The notes beneath the pieces were generated by a model that did not search any database, was not told the DNA's origin, and worked only from the letters and a program-made list of their open reading frames with translations. From assembly GCA_016191165.1 (NCBI GenBank), contig JACPPF010000034.1:1-64000 (forward strand): a stretch of 64,000 bases of DNA, given 5' to 3'. Within the stretch, counting starts at the first letter, position 1, and each line of letters starts with the position of its first letter. Shown here in pieces: positions 35,650 to 44,745 of the stretch. Position numbers and translations under genes: made by a program. The DNA comes from Planctomycetota bacterium (GTDB lineage: Bacteria > Planctomycetota > Planctomycetia > Gemmatales > Gemmataceae).

Positions 35650-35847
35650 ATGGCCGTTCCAAAAAGGCGTGTCTCCAAGGCACGCCGAGGCAAGAGGCGA
35701 AGCCATCAGCATTTGACGGTACGCCAAAATACTTACTGTTCCCGCTGTGGCGAGCCGATTCGCCCGCATGTTGTCTGCTGGCACTGCGGTTGGCATAACA
35801 CGCAGGCGCGCGAGGCCGTCGTTCTCGAAGCAATCGAGGAGACCTAA
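35650..35847 (+). CDS. rpmF: 50S ribosomal protein L32
   Basis: A 65-aa ribosomal protein from the ATG at 35650. MAVPKRRVSKARRGKRRS is the universal L32 start, and two CxxC pairs (CSRCG and CWHCG) form the zinc-ribbon version of the protein. It is followed after 3 bp by plsX, the widespread rpmF-plsX-fab arrangement that links ribosome and membrane-lipid synthesis. Confidence 0.97.
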   Translation: MAVPKRRVSKARRGKRRSHQHLTVRQNTYCSRCGEPIRPHVVCWHCGWHNTQAREAVVLEAIEET

Positions 35848-35850
35848 CCG

Positions 35851-36864
35851 ATGCGGATCGCGCTCGATGCCATGGGAGGCGACCATGCTCCCGGTCCGAT
35901 TGTGCTGGGAGCCGTTCAGGCGGTTCAAAGAGACCCGGACCTGCGCGTCGTTCTGGTCGGCGATCAGGCGCAGATCGAACCGCACCTGGCCTCCGCGCAA
36001 GGCCTGCGCGATCGCCTGGAGGTCTTCCATTGCACCCAGGTCGTTGGCATGGAAGAATCGCCAGGCATGGCCTTCCGCAAGAAACCCGATAACTCAATCA
36101 CGCGCGCCTGGCAACTCCTGCAACAGAAAAAAGTCGACGCGGTGGTCAGCGCCGGCAACACCGGCGCCATGGTCGCCGGCGGGTTCCTCCTGCGCCTCTT
36201 TCTCAAGGGCGTACGCCGTCCCGGCATCGCGGCTCTCATGCCCACCGAGAAGGGGCTCTCCGTCCTCCTCGACGTCGGCGCCAACGTCCACCCCAAACCC
36301 GAACACCTCTATCAATACGGCGTCATGGGCGCCATCTACGCCAAACACATTCTCCAGCGCGACAAGCCCAAGATCGGTCTCCTGAACGTCGGCGCGGAGG
36401 AAGACAAGGGCAATGAACTCGCCAAGGAAACCCAGGACCTTTTCCGCGCTGGCCCACTCAAGGACCAGTTCATCGGCAATATCGAAGGGCGGGACATCAA
36501 CAAGGGCGTTTGCGAGGTCATCGTCACTGACGGCTTCGTCGGCAATGTCGTCCTGAAGGTTTGCGAGGGCGTCTTCGACTTCGTCATGAAGGTCGTGGGC
36601 AAAGAAATCCTCGGCGCCCTTCAGACCGACAAGCTCCTCGGCCAGCAGGCCTTCCAGGGCATCATCAAGCGCTACGACTACCACGAGCTCGGCGGCGCTC
36701 CGCTCCTGGGCGTGGACGGCATCTGCATCATCTGTCACGGCAGCTCCAAGGAACGCGCCATCGAGAACGCCCTCAACCTGGCTGCCAAACATGGCCGCGC
36801 CAAGTTGAATGAGTTGATTGTCAAGGAACTCGGCGCGAGCGCGCAGGCTAGCGCGGACGCATGA
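35851..36864 (+). CDS. plsX: Phosphate acyltransferase PlsX
   Basis: A 337-aa enzyme making acyl-phosphate from acyl-ACP, the first step toward phosphatidic acid by the PlsX/PlsY route. MRIALDAMGGDHAPGPIVLGA is the family N-terminus; VSAGNTGAMVAGG and MPTEKGLSVLLDVGAN are the central signature, followed by GRDINKGVCEVIVTDGFVGNVVLK. It begins after GAGGAG, 3 bp behind rpmF. The length is normal. Confidence 0.97.
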   Translation: MRIALDAMGGDHAPGPIVLGAVQAVQRDPDLRVVLVGDQAQIEPHLASAQGLRDRLEVFHCTQVVGMEESPGMAFRKKPDNSITRAWQLLQQKKVDAVVSAGNTGAMVAGGFLLRLFLKGVRRPGIAALMPTEKGLSVLLDVGANVHPKPEHLYQYGVMGAIYAKHILQRDKPKIGLLNVGAEEDKGNELAKETQDLFRAGPLKDQFIGNIEGRDINKGVCEVIVTDGFVGNVVLKVCEGVFDFVMKVVGKEILGALQTDKLLGQQAFQGIIKRYDYHELGGAPLLGVDGICIICHGSSKERAIENALNLAAKHGRAKLNELIVKELGASAQASADA

Positions 36865-37022
36865 TCTGGTTTGCCAGGTGTTGCAGCGGGCGTTCACCTC
36901 CTTTCCGGCGCCGATTCTTGCTGAAACTCCATTTTTTTGTACAAACACCGGTGCGTCATTCACCGACCCACCACGCCCTTCGCCAGGCCATGCGCGACAT
37001 CTACCTCATCAGGATTCCTTTC

Positions 37023-37541
37023 ATGCGTGCCCCAAAATTCGTTGCCGTGGCGTTGCTTGCGTTGCTGTTTGTTGGCTGCGGTGAAAAACCGCTGACGGAA
37101 TACAGTGATGGCCCGGGCAAATTCAAGGTCCTCTTCCCCGGTTCTCCCAAAGTCGAAACGACGACAGGGCAAAACAACGTCCACGTCAAGGTCTTCAGCG
37201 TCGAGAGCTTTTCTTGGGCTTATACCCTCAACTACTACGACTCGCCGATCCCGCTCCCGAAGGACCCCAATTTCACGCAACTGGCCATGACCAAAGAGGT
37301 GGAAGGAATCTACACGGGTTTGAAGGGCCAAAAGGCATCGCAGACGAGCGTCAAGTTGCAAAATCAATATGCCGGACTCGACCACTCTGGAACGGTGACC
37401 AAGCCGAAGAACCTCAATGTTCGTGGCCGAATCTACATCGTCGGTAATCGCGTGTACAACATCCTTGTCATGGGCAGCGCCGACAAGGTGAAGGGCGAAA
37501 CTGCAACCAAGTTTCTGGATTCATTCAAGGCCGAACCATAG
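37023..37541 (+). CDS. Lipoprotein of unknown function
   Basis: A 172-aa protein from the ATG at 37023, preceded by AGGA; the open frame upstream is not credible. The signal ends in a lipobox (LLALLFVGCGE), so the mature protein would be lipid-anchored. The rest is a compact beta-rich domain (KFKVLFPGSPKVETTTGQ, then GRIYIVGNRVYNILVMG, then KFLDSF at the end), similar in layout to small secreted proteins found in many planctomycetes. It lies between plsX and fabD on the same strand, an insertion in that cluster. Confidence 0.82.
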   Translation: MRAPKFVAVALLALLFVGCGEKPLTEYSDGPGKFKVLFPGSPKVETTTGQNNVHVKVFSVESFSWAYTLNYYDSPIPLPKDPNFTQLAMTKEVEGIYTGLKGQKASQTSVKLQNQYAGLDHSGTVTKPKNLNVRGRIYIVGNRVYNILVMGSADKVKGETATKFLDSFKAEP

Positions 37542-37568
37542 GCCCGCGTTCTTTCAGAGGGTCTCCGC

Positions 37569-38474
37569 ATGGCAAAAATCGCCATTCTCTTCCCAGGCCA
37601 GGGCGCTCAATACGTTGGCATGGCGCAACAGCTCTGCGAATCGCTGCCGGTCGCTCGGAAGCTCTTCGACGAAGCCGCCGGCATCCTCGGCTACGACCTG
37701 CTCGAAATTTGCACGAAAGGCCCCAGGGAGAAGCTGGATAGTACCGCGACCAGCCAGCCGGCCATCTATGTCGCCAGCCTCGCCGCTCTCGAAAGCTTGC
37801 GCAGTCAATCCCCGGACATCCAGAAAGATTGCATCGCGACGGCAGGCCTGAGTCTGGGCGAATACACCGCCCTGGCGTTCGCGGGTGTTTTCAGCTTCGC
37901 CGACGGTTTGCGCCTGGTCAAGACACGCGGCGAGGCGATGCAGGCGGCCTCCGACGCTACGCCCAGCGGCATGGTCAGCGTGCTGCTCCTGACGATCGAT
38001 AAAGTGGAAGAACTATGCGCCAGGGCTCGCACCGTCGGCACCATGCAAATCGCCAATCTGCTTTGCCCCGGCAATACGGTTGTGTCGGGAACGAAGGCAG
38101 CCTGTGATGAAATCGAAAAGCTGGCTGCCGAGGCTGGCGCGAAGACGATTCGCCTGGCCGTCGCCGGCGCGTTCCACACCGACATCATGAAACCCGCGGA
38201 TGAAACGCTCGCCGCCGCGCTTGAACAGACCGACCTTCAGCCAGCAAAAATCCCGGTCTGGTCCAACGTCGATGCCAGGCCACACACGGCGCCCGAGGAG
38301 ATTCGCGCGTTGCTGGTGCGCCAGGTGCTGCAACCGGTGCAATGGGAAACAACCCTGCGCGGCCTGCTGGCGGCCGGGGTCGAAAAATTCTATGAGCTGG
38401 GTCCGCAGCGCGTCCTCGCCGGCCTCCTCAAACGCGTCGATCGCAAAATGGAATGCGTCAACGTCCAGGCATGA
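37569..38474 (+). CDS. fabD: Malonyl-CoA:ACP transacylase FabD
   Basis: A 301-aa enzyme that loads malonyl groups onto acyl carrier protein. FPGQGAQYVGM opens the protein; the nucleophile serine is in GLSLGEYTALAFAG, where most family members have GHSLG, so the residue before the serine is leucine rather than histidine. The catalytic histidine is in VAGAFHTDIMKPA and the oxyanion glutamine is in the first motif. It follows plsX and the lipoprotein gene; fabH and fabG are not in this window. Confidence 0.95.
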   Translation: MAKIAILFPGQGAQYVGMAQQLCESLPVARKLFDEAAGILGYDLLEICTKGPREKLDSTATSQPAIYVASLAALESLRSQSPDIQKDCIATAGLSLGEYTALAFAGVFSFADGLRLVKTRGEAMQAASDATPSGMVSVLLLTIDKVEELCARARTVGTMQIANLLCPGNTVVSGTKAACDEIEKLAAEAGAKTIRLAVAGAFHTDIMKPADETLAAALEQTDLQPAKIPVWSNVDARPHTAPEEIRALLVRQVLQPVQWETTLRGLLAAGVEKFYELGPQRVLAGLLKRVDRKMECVNVQA

Positions 38475-38654
38475 TCGCAATGCCAAAGCGGAACCGCCCG
38501 GCGAGGCAAACCACGGCAACTTTCGCGGCTCGAACGGATGTGCCAGGCCGCCCACGGGAACGTCTTTTCAATCACCGTCAGTTTCCCGCGCTCCTGACCG
38601 GGTTGGGAGGTAGGATTTCCCTATCGACCAACACCGCAGAGGGAGTCGCTTGCC

Positions 38655-39134
38655 ATGCGTCCAACACTCATAGCCGTCTTTTTCGTTTGCGTCCTCACCA
38701 AAGCGGCGCCAGCCCAGCAGGCCGGCGCGCAGGGGCCGACGAAGTCCGACGGGATTCAGAAAGACTTTTCCTATTTCGAGACCTGGGGTTTGAAACGCAA
38801 GACCTTCTCCCTGGAAATGCTAGAGCAAACTCTGCCCGACGGGAGTCGCGTCACGCTTGGGAGGATTACCTACGTGCTCGAATTTGACACCGAGGTCTCC
38901 GGCTACGATCTCGATACGCTGCAATGGAATATCGCCCCGAAAAATCGCCGGCTGCGGCACTTGCTATTCGATACTGACAACGTGGCGATCAACGCCAACC
39001 GCATCCACGACCATCGGCTTCAGGGCGAAGTCTCGGGCGTCCCGGGCGAGGCATTTCGCATCACCTTTGACTTTGTCCTGACCGGGCAGGTTCCGCCAGG
39101 TGCGCTCAAGAAAGTCGTCGCGCGCTCCCTTTGA
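38655..39134 (+). CDS. Secreted hypothetical protein
   Basis: A 159-aa protein with a signal peptide (MRPTLIAVFFVCVLTKAAPAQ) after GAGGGAG. The mature part has an alternating pattern suggesting a single beta-domain: GSRVTLGRITYVLEFDTEVSG, then GVPGEAFRITFDFVLTG. No family is recognised. The gene stands between fabD and the acyl-CoA ligase gene, which points toward it. Confidence 0.65.
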   Translation: MRPTLIAVFFVCVLTKAAPAQQAGAQGPTKSDGIQKDFSYFETWGLKRKTFSLEMLEQTLPDGSRVTLGRITYVLEFDTEVSGYDLDTLQWNIAPKNRRLRHLLFDTDNVAINANRIHDHRLQGEVSGVPGEAFRITFDFVLTGQVPPGALKKVVARSL

Positions 39135-39187
39135 CGTTTTTCCCAGGGGCGGAGGTTCTTGTCAGTTCCCCGCAACCGGGTAAAGAG

Positions 39188-39250
39188 GAACCGAGAACGG
39201 AGAATGAAGAAATCAGCGCGATCGGTCTGATCATTCTCCGTTCTCGGTTC
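39188..39250. repeat. Perfect inverted repeat (20-bp arms)
   Basis: GAACCGAGAACGGAGAATGA (39188-39207) and its exact reverse complement (39231-39250) flank a 23-bp loop. It lies in the gap after the secreted protein gene and before the ligase gene end, with a single family A arm right behind it. Confidence 0.85.
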
Positions 39251-39295
39251 TCCGTTACGCGGTTGTTCGGTTCGAATTCCGATATCGAGCCCACC

Positions 39296-39320
39296 GCTCC
39301 CTGACGGTCGCGGCTCGTCA
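39296..39320. repeat. Repeat family A, single arm; supplies the ligase stop codon
   Basis: GCTCCCTGACGGTCGCGGCTCGT is the family A arm, followed by CAATGAGGA as in the other copies. The minus-strand ligase gene ends in it: its TGA is 39318-39320. No matching 5' arm is present here. Confidence 0.75.
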
Positions 39321-40934
39321 ATGAGGATTTTTTTCAACCGTCAAGGCCCCTTCGGCATAGCGTTGCCGCAAAACCTTTTTATCGAACTTGCCGACGCTGG
39401 TTTTCGGCACCTCTTCGATGATCGCCCAGCGTTCCGGGAGCCACCAGCGCACGACGCGGCTGGAAAGAAAAACGCCCAGGTCGGCAAACGTCGTCGTCGA
39501 GCCTGCCTTCAGCACCACGCAGGCCAGCGGGCGCTCGTCCCAGCGATCGTCGGGGACGGCGATGACGGCGGCCTCGATCACGTCGGGGTGGGCCATCAGG
39601 TGATTCTCCAGTTCGACCGACGAGACCCACTCGCCGCCGGACTTGATGACATCCTTGGCGCGATCGGTGATCTGGATGTAGCCGTGGGGATCGACGGTGC
39701 CGACATCGCCGGTGCGGAGCCAGCCGTCGTGGAATTTTTCGGGGGCGGGATCCTTGTAGTAGCTGCCCGTGACCCAGGGGCCGCGCACCTCGATCTCGCC
39801 GATCGCCTCGCCGTCCCAGGGCAGAATGGTCTCGCCATCGGTGATGCGCAGGTCGATGCCATGTAGCACCCGGCCCGTCTTGGTGCGCCAGGCAACGTCC
39901 TCTTCCGAGCCTGAAGCGTGAGCGAAGGGCGGATGGGACAATGCCGCCAACGGGCCGGTCTCCGTCATGCCCCAGATCTGCACCAGACGCACGCCTTGTC
40001 TGTCCATTCGCTCGATCAGGCTGCGCGGCACCGCTGACCCGCCGCTGATCGCCAAGCGCAGGGACGATAGATCGACGGGGTTCGCCTCGGCAAAACGCAC
40101 CAGGTCGTTCCAGATCGTCGGCACCGCGCCGGCGAAGGTCGGTTTTTCCTGGGCGATCAGCCGGCTCAACGGCTCGGCCTGCACGAAACGTCCCGGAAAG
40201 ATCAGGTCGGCGCCGACCCACCAGCCGACGTGCGGAATCCCCCACGCGTTCGCGTGAAACATCGACGGGATGACCAGCGCCCGATCGCGCCACGACAGAT
40301 CGAACGCCGACGCCGACGCCACCGCCATCGAATGCAGGCAGATCGAGCGATGGCTGTACACGACCCCCTTGGGGTTTCCGGTTGTCCCACTCGTGTAGCA
40401 CATCGCCGCGGCGGAACGTTCATCAAGGTCGGGCAGAGAGGAATCCGAGGTTTCACGCATCAGCAAATCCTCGTAGCCGTGAGCGCGACCCGGAAACGCG
40501 GCCGGAGCGCCGACGACGATGAAATGCTGGACGGTTGTCAGCCTGGGAAGGATTCCCGTCAGCAAGGGGACGAGCGATTCATCCACGATGATCGCGCGGT
40601 TCTCGGCATGGTTGACGATGTAGGCGATCTGCTCGGGAAAGAGCCGAAGGTTGAGCGTGTGCAGCACGGCCCCGATGCACGGCACGGCGAAATAGGCTTC
40701 GAGGTGTTCCTGGCAATTCCACAGGAACGTGCCGACGCGGTCGCCCGGCTGGATACCGAGCCGCACCAATGCTGCGGCCAGCCGGCGCGCGCGTTGCGCG
40801 ACTTGCGCAAAGGTCGCCCGGCGCGTGCATGTGCCATCGAAGGTAACAACGGCGCTATCCGCGGCGACGCGTTCGCCGTGCTCGAAGATCGCGCGAAGGT
40901 TGAGCGGATAGGAATCCTGCATCGTGCTGAGCAT
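39318..40934 (-). CDS. AMP-forming acyl-CoA ligase (medium/long-chain)
   Basis: A 538-aa member of the ANL adenylating superfamily, from the ATG at 40934, which follows GAGG by 5 bp; the frame continues 33 codons upstream without such a site. The P-loop is YTSGTTGNPKGVVYSH; A5 and A7 motifs appear as WGMTETGPL and YKDPAPEKFHDGWLRTGDVG; A10 lysine is in the region KTSVGKFDKKVLRQ. MFHANAWG is typical of medium-chain acyl-CoA ligases such as AlkK. It makes acyl-CoA from fatty acid, ATP and CoA. The final NPH residues and stop derive from a repeat. Confidence 0.92.
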   Translation of the reverse strand: MLSTMQDSYPLNLRAIFEHGERVAADSAVVTFDGTCTRRATFAQVAQRARRLAAALVRLGIQPGDRVGTFLWNCQEHLEAYFAVPCIGAVLHTLNLRLFPEQIAYIVNHAENRAIIVDESLVPLLTGILPRLTTVQHFIVVGAPAAFPGRAHGYEDLLMRETSDSSLPDLDERSAAAMCYTSGTTGNPKGVVYSHRSICLHSMAVASASAFDLSWRDRALVIPSMFHANAWGIPHVGWWVGADLIFPGRFVQAEPLSRLIAQEKPTFAGAVPTIWNDLVRFAEANPVDLSSLRLAISGGSAVPRSLIERMDRQGVRLVQIWGMTETGPLAALSHPPFAHASGSEEDVAWRTKTGRVLHGIDLRITDGETILPWDGEAIGEIEVRGPWVTGSYYKDPAPEKFHDGWLRTGDVGTVDPHGYIQITDRAKDVIKSGGEWVSSVELENHLMAHPDVIEAAVIAVPDDRWDERPLACVVLKAGSTTTFADLGVFLSSRVVRWWLPERWAIIEEVPKTSVGKFDKKVLRQRYAEGALTVEKNPH

Positions 40935-41110
40935 GTTTGCCTCGACGGTTGGGTCCATGTCGGAGGGTGTCCATGAAGAACGGATTGTAACCAAACCCGC
41001 GGAAAAAGCGATGCCTGAATGGGCGTCGGCCAAGTCGAAGGGATTTTTTCGGTACGATCAGGTATGCTGGTGGGAGCAAGAAAACGCAACGACCGCCGCG
41101 AGGCCAGACG

Positions 41111-41416
41111 ATGGAGCTCGACGCCAAAATCTGTTATTGCTTCCATGTCACACGCCGCAAGCTGGTGAACTTCGTACGGCAGAGCAAGCCGAAGGTGGCA
41201 AGCCAGCTTTCGGAATGCGGCGGCGCGGGGACAGGGTGCGGGTGGTGCATCCCGTTCCTCAAGCAGATCCATGCGCAGGCGGAAGCGGATCTGGAAATAC
41301 TCACGCCGGAGGAATATGGCCGCCGCCGGGCTGAGTACATCCAGGCGGGCAAGGGCAAGCCGCCACCGGGCGCCACGCCGCTGCCGGAAGAGCACAACGC
41401 GGGGGCGTCGGAATAA
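41111..41416 (+). CDS. BFD-like [2Fe-2S] protein
   Basis: A 101-aa protein with the bacterioferritin-associated ferredoxin pattern CxC-x32-CxxC: C8, C10, C43 and C46 (ICYCFHVT and TGCGWCIPF). The loop has SECGGAGTGCGWC. BFD domains bind one [2Fe-2S] cluster and pass electrons to bacterioferritin or stand alone as small ferredoxins. The last 40 residues are Pro/Glu-rich and probably disordered. The ATG follows GAGG by 7 bp. The gene faces the ligase gene, start to start, about 180 bp away. Confidence 0.88.
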   Translation: MELDAKICYCFHVTRRKLVNFVRQSKPKVASQLSECGGAGTGCGWCIPFLKQIHAQAEADLEILTPEEYGRRRAEYIQAGKGKPPPGATPLPEEHNAGASE

Positions 41417-41421
41417 CGCGG

Positions 41422-44115
41422 CTATTTTGTGCTCAGCGCCACCACGCGCAGATCGCCCGCCGGCACGCGCAGGACGATTTCGCCTTTCTTGTTCACCGCC
41501 AGATCACGGGGGTCTGTCATCTCACGAACGCTGGCCCATTTTCTGGGCGTCCGAATGGCGACATCGACAAACGCCTTCCGATCGACGCGGGCGATGCCAT
41601 TCTGGGTCTTGTCGATGCCGCGATGATTGTAGAGTGAGACGAGCCAGCCGGTCTTGGTCTTGTTGACGGAGTACATGATTTCGCCCGTCGGATGGCGCCC
41701 GTCGGCAAGGCGCACGTCCACAGGGAGCAGGTCATCCGTCAGCGCGTTCATCAACACGGGCAAGCAAGGGTGGGCGCGCTCGTCAAGGCCCAGGCCATGG
41801 GGCACGAGAACGGTGATTACCGCGCCGTCGCCGACGGCATGGCGCGTAATCAACGGCGACTTCGCGCCGGCGATTGCGAGGGCCTTGGCGCCCTGGAGCG
41901 TCGCATCGGCGACCTCAAAGGGCGTCGCGTTCGACCAGACCACTCCGTCGAGCGACCACTTTTCCGCGCGCGTCCGATTGCCCGTGACTTTCAGGCCGGT
42001 AAACGTCGCCGGCAAAGCCTTGGCCGCGACGACGTTGACGACCAGCGTGCCCCCCTTTTTCACGTAATCCTCGACGGCAGAAAACATTTTTCCACCCAGC
42101 CTCACATCGCCCGCGGCCCAGACGACTGGGTATTGCGTGAGCGCAGCCGCCTTGCCTGGACGATCGACCAGCACGTCAAAGATGTCGCCAAAGACGCCGC
42201 TGGGCATCGACTGCACATCCGGTGAAGCCGGTTTGCCTTCCAGTTCACCGGCCGGATGCCAGCAAACGTTGAAGAGCTCGCGCAATTCCAGGTCGTTCTT
42301 GTCCTCCTGGAAATCGTGCAGCATCTTGCAGCGGTAATTCACGCGTTCATAGCCGTGGCCGTAGCCGAGCAGGAGACCAATCGGCGTGTACGGTTCACCG
42401 CGATCGGGCACACGGCTGGCGAACGCCTGAAAGTCCTCGGTCGCGCGGCCAAAGGGGGAGAGTTGAATGGGGTGCGTGCCCGGACCGGGGAGAAGGAATT
42501 GATTCGTCAGGTTCTGCTCCCAGTAAATGGCCGATGCGCCGCCGAGGTAATTCATGTAATAAAGTTTTCTATACCAGCTAATACTTACTCCGTCGGTGAT
42601 GGCGTATCGGCTATGGAACCAGGACGGGGCGCCGCGCGGGACGACGGGGTTCTGCGTGAAGTAATTGCAGGCATCGCCGAAGTTGCCGGAGGCGTAGTTG
42701 ATCCAGGAGCCGCCGTACTGCCGGGCGGCGCCGCGCTCGAAGGCGATGCGCATCGGCACATGCACATTGGTGGCGTCGATTTCATAGCCCACGGTGCGCG
42801 CGCCGGATTCGTGATAAAGGTGAGCCAGCGCGATCGAATCGACCGACAGGCACGCGATGCCGCGCGACCAGTGCTCCGGGGCAACCTTGGTCTTGTAGAT
42901 TCGGCTCCAGGCCTCGGCCTGTTTTTCGCGCAGGTGTTTGGGGAGCGCATCAACGTAGGCGCGGCGATCGAGTTTGGCCTTGTTGTCGGGCAGGCTGATG
43001 CCGGACGTGCCGATCGCTTCGCCGTGAATGTAGCCCATGAATTGCTCTTTGAGAGGACCCGTGAGCGCGGCATAGGTGCCCGGGCCATCCTTGGCGGTGT
43101 AGCTTCCGCCGGCGTAGTTGGTCATGATGAAGAACGGCGTCTTGGTTCGTTCGAGCCATTTGCGGATCGGGCTAACGTCGGAGAGGTCGGGTGAATTGCC
43201 CAGATAGAACCCAGGAAGAAGACCAGGCCAGGACATGATCGGGATGTCTTTCTTGCCTGCGAATTGTTTGTGAAACTTGTCCCGGATATCGCTTGGCGGC
43301 GAGAATTGAAAGAAGACATCGTAGGGCGAAAGCTGGTTGACCGCTTGTTTGCCCCACCATTTCAGGTCGGCATCAACGCCGGTCCACATGGAGAAATCGC
43401 GCCCCGCAATCGGCTGGCGCAGGCTTGGCGCCGCGAGGACGAAGTCGTTTTTTTTCCCACGCCAGCTCGCGCCGTTGGGATCGCGCAGGCCGAACGCCGA
43501 TTGATACGCGAACCTCGGTTTTTCGCGGCCCGAAGGCGTGAACGCCAAGTCATCGGTGACGAGGATGGCGTCAACCTGCCGCCAGGCCTGGCCGGGCTTG
43601 TCGATCGACACGACCAGCCGGGCCGAGCCTTCCTTCAGCGTGGCATCGAACGAACTCCAGGCGAACGAGAAGCCCCAGAAGAGTTGGTACTCGTCGTTCG
43701 GCGACACCGCGGGCCTGATGCCGTATTCGCCATTGAACATCGGTTTGCCGGCCTGCTCGATGGCAACGCGAAACGGCGATGTCATTTTACGATGCTGCAC
43801 ATAGCGAACCCAAACGCGATATTTTCCGCCGCGTGGCACGATGAAGTCTCGCTGACAGCGCGCGGTAGTCTCCGCCGCGACGGCGCCCATCGAATTCCAT
43901 TCGCTCTCGCCGCCTTGCGACCACTCGGCACTGATCCCCGGCCCCGCGATGCCCCAGGCGCCCGTCGGCTTGGCGGTCCCGGTCCAGTAGTTAAACGAAC
44001 CCTTGACCCCCTCGAACCATTCCGGCTCAAACCAAAGATGAATCGGCGGGCGCTCCTGGGCGCCAAGCACGCTCGACGACGCACCCAGAATGGCGAGAGC
44101 AAGAAAGATGCGCAT
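41422..44115 (-). CDS. Large secreted glycoside-hydrolase-like protein
   Basis: An 897-aa protein with a signal peptide (MRIFLALAILGASSSVLGAQ). Four regions can be seen: a carbohydrate-binding-type beta domain (about 25-190, with WVRYVQHRKMTSPFRVAIE), a TIM-barrel-like middle (about 280-620, with FFIMTNYAGGSYTAKDG, YIHGEAIG, TVGYEIDATNVHVPM, MNYLGGASAIYWEQNL), a beta-galactosidase-trimerisation or class I amidotransferase-like domain (about 680-790, VWAAGDVRLGGKMFSAVEDYVKKGGTLVV), and a last beta domain. This is a glycosidase-like layout, but catalytic acids cannot be assigned. It faces away from the CBS gene. Confidence 0.72.
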   Translation of the reverse strand: MRIFLALAILGASSSVLGAQERPPIHLWFEPEWFEGVKGSFNYWTGTAKPTGAWGIAGPGISAEWSQGGESEWNSMGAVAAETTARCQRDFIVPRGGKYRVWVRYVQHRKMTSPFRVAIEQAGKPMFNGEYGIRPAVSPNDEYQLFWGFSFAWSSFDATLKEGSARLVVSIDKPGQAWRQVDAILVTDDLAFTPSGREKPRFAYQSAFGLRDPNGASWRGKKNDFVLAAPSLRQPIAGRDFSMWTGVDADLKWWGKQAVNQLSPYDVFFQFSPPSDIRDKFHKQFAGKKDIPIMSWPGLLPGFYLGNSPDLSDVSPIRKWLERTKTPFFIMTNYAGGSYTAKDGPGTYAALTGPLKEQFMGYIHGEAIGTSGISLPDNKAKLDRRAYVDALPKHLREKQAEAWSRIYKTKVAPEHWSRGIACLSVDSIALAHLYHESGARTVGYEIDATNVHVPMRIAFERGAARQYGGSWINYASGNFGDACNYFTQNPVVPRGAPSWFHSRYAITDGVSISWYRKLYYMNYLGGASAIYWEQNLTNQFLLPGPGTHPIQLSPFGRATEDFQAFASRVPDRGEPYTPIGLLLGYGHGYERVNYRCKMLHDFQEDKNDLELRELFNVCWHPAGELEGKPASPDVQSMPSGVFGDIFDVLVDRPGKAAALTQYPVVWAAGDVRLGGKMFSAVEDYVKKGGTLVVNVVAAKALPATFTGLKVTGNRTRAEKWSLDGVVWSNATPFEVADATLQGAKALAIAGAKSPLITRHAVGDGAVITVLVPHGLGLDERAHPCLPVLMNALTDDLLPVDVRLADGRHPTGEIMYSVNKTKTGWLVSLYNHRGIDKTQNGIARVDRKAFVDVAIRTPRKWASVREMTDPRDLAVNKKGEIVLRVPAGDLRVVALSTK

Positions 44116-44280
44116 GGAAATCTCCCTGGGGCGAATCTGGATTTTCGGGGGAAGGTCGTTTTACGGAAAGTCTCCTGGGACGAAGCCGGAAAGTCCACAC
44201 CCTTGCCGTTCGGCGCACCAACATCGACAATGACCTAGAAACCAGCGTGAAGCCGCAAGCGAGACCCATGAGATCGACGC

Positions 44281-44745
44281 ATGGACCTGACACGCAACCT
44301 GATAAACGAGACCGTGTCGCGGCTGTATCCGACGCAACCCTTGCTGGTGCAGCGTACTTCGCCGGTTGCCGACGCGGTGAAGTTGATGCGCGAAAAGAAG
44401 GTTGGTTGCGTTTTGGTCTGCGAGCAGCGGCGTGTCGTCGGCATCTTTACCGAACGGGACCTGCTTCGCCGCGTCCTGCTGGAAGGGAAGCAACTCGACA
44501 CGCCGATCGCGGAGTGCATGACGCCGGACCCGGTGACCGTGCATCCAAAGGACTCGATCAGCAGTGCGATCAAGCGGATGCAAAAAGGCGGCTACCGCCA
44601 TCTGCCCGTGGTCATCGATGACAAGCCTGTGGGAATCTTGTCGGTGAAACGGATCGTCCATTACCTGGTGGAACATTTTCCCACCATGGTTTACAACCTG
44701 CCTCCCCACCCCCAGCCGATCCAGCCGAGGCGGGAAGGCGCCTGA
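44281..44745 (+). CDS. CBS-domain protein upstream of korA
   Basis: A 154-aa protein made of a tandem CBS pair (Bateman module), an adenosine-nucleotide sensor. Repeat one: VADAVKLMREKKVGCVLVCEQRRVVGIFTERDLLRRVL. Repeat two: ISSAIKRMQKGGYRHLPVVIDDKPVGILSVKRIVHYLVEHF. It starts 164 bp before korA, and a second CBS gene follows korB, so a regulatory link with the oxidoreductase is likely but not proven. The ATG at 44281 has only a weak ribosome-binding site. Confidence 0.9.
   Translation: MDLTRNLINETVSRLYPTQPLLVQRTSPVADAVKLMREKKVGCVLVCEQRRVVGIFTERDLLRRVLLEGKQLDTPIAECMTPDPVTVHPKDSISSAIKRMQKGGYRHLPVVIDDKPVGILSVKRIVHYLVEHFPTMVYNLPPHPQPIQPRREGA

Noticed and set aside
39240-39280. GGTTCGAATTCC as a tRNA T-loop
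   Set aside because: No acceptor, anticodon or D-arm pairing surrounds it, and the preceding sequence is the arm of a hairpin. No tRNA gene was found in the window.
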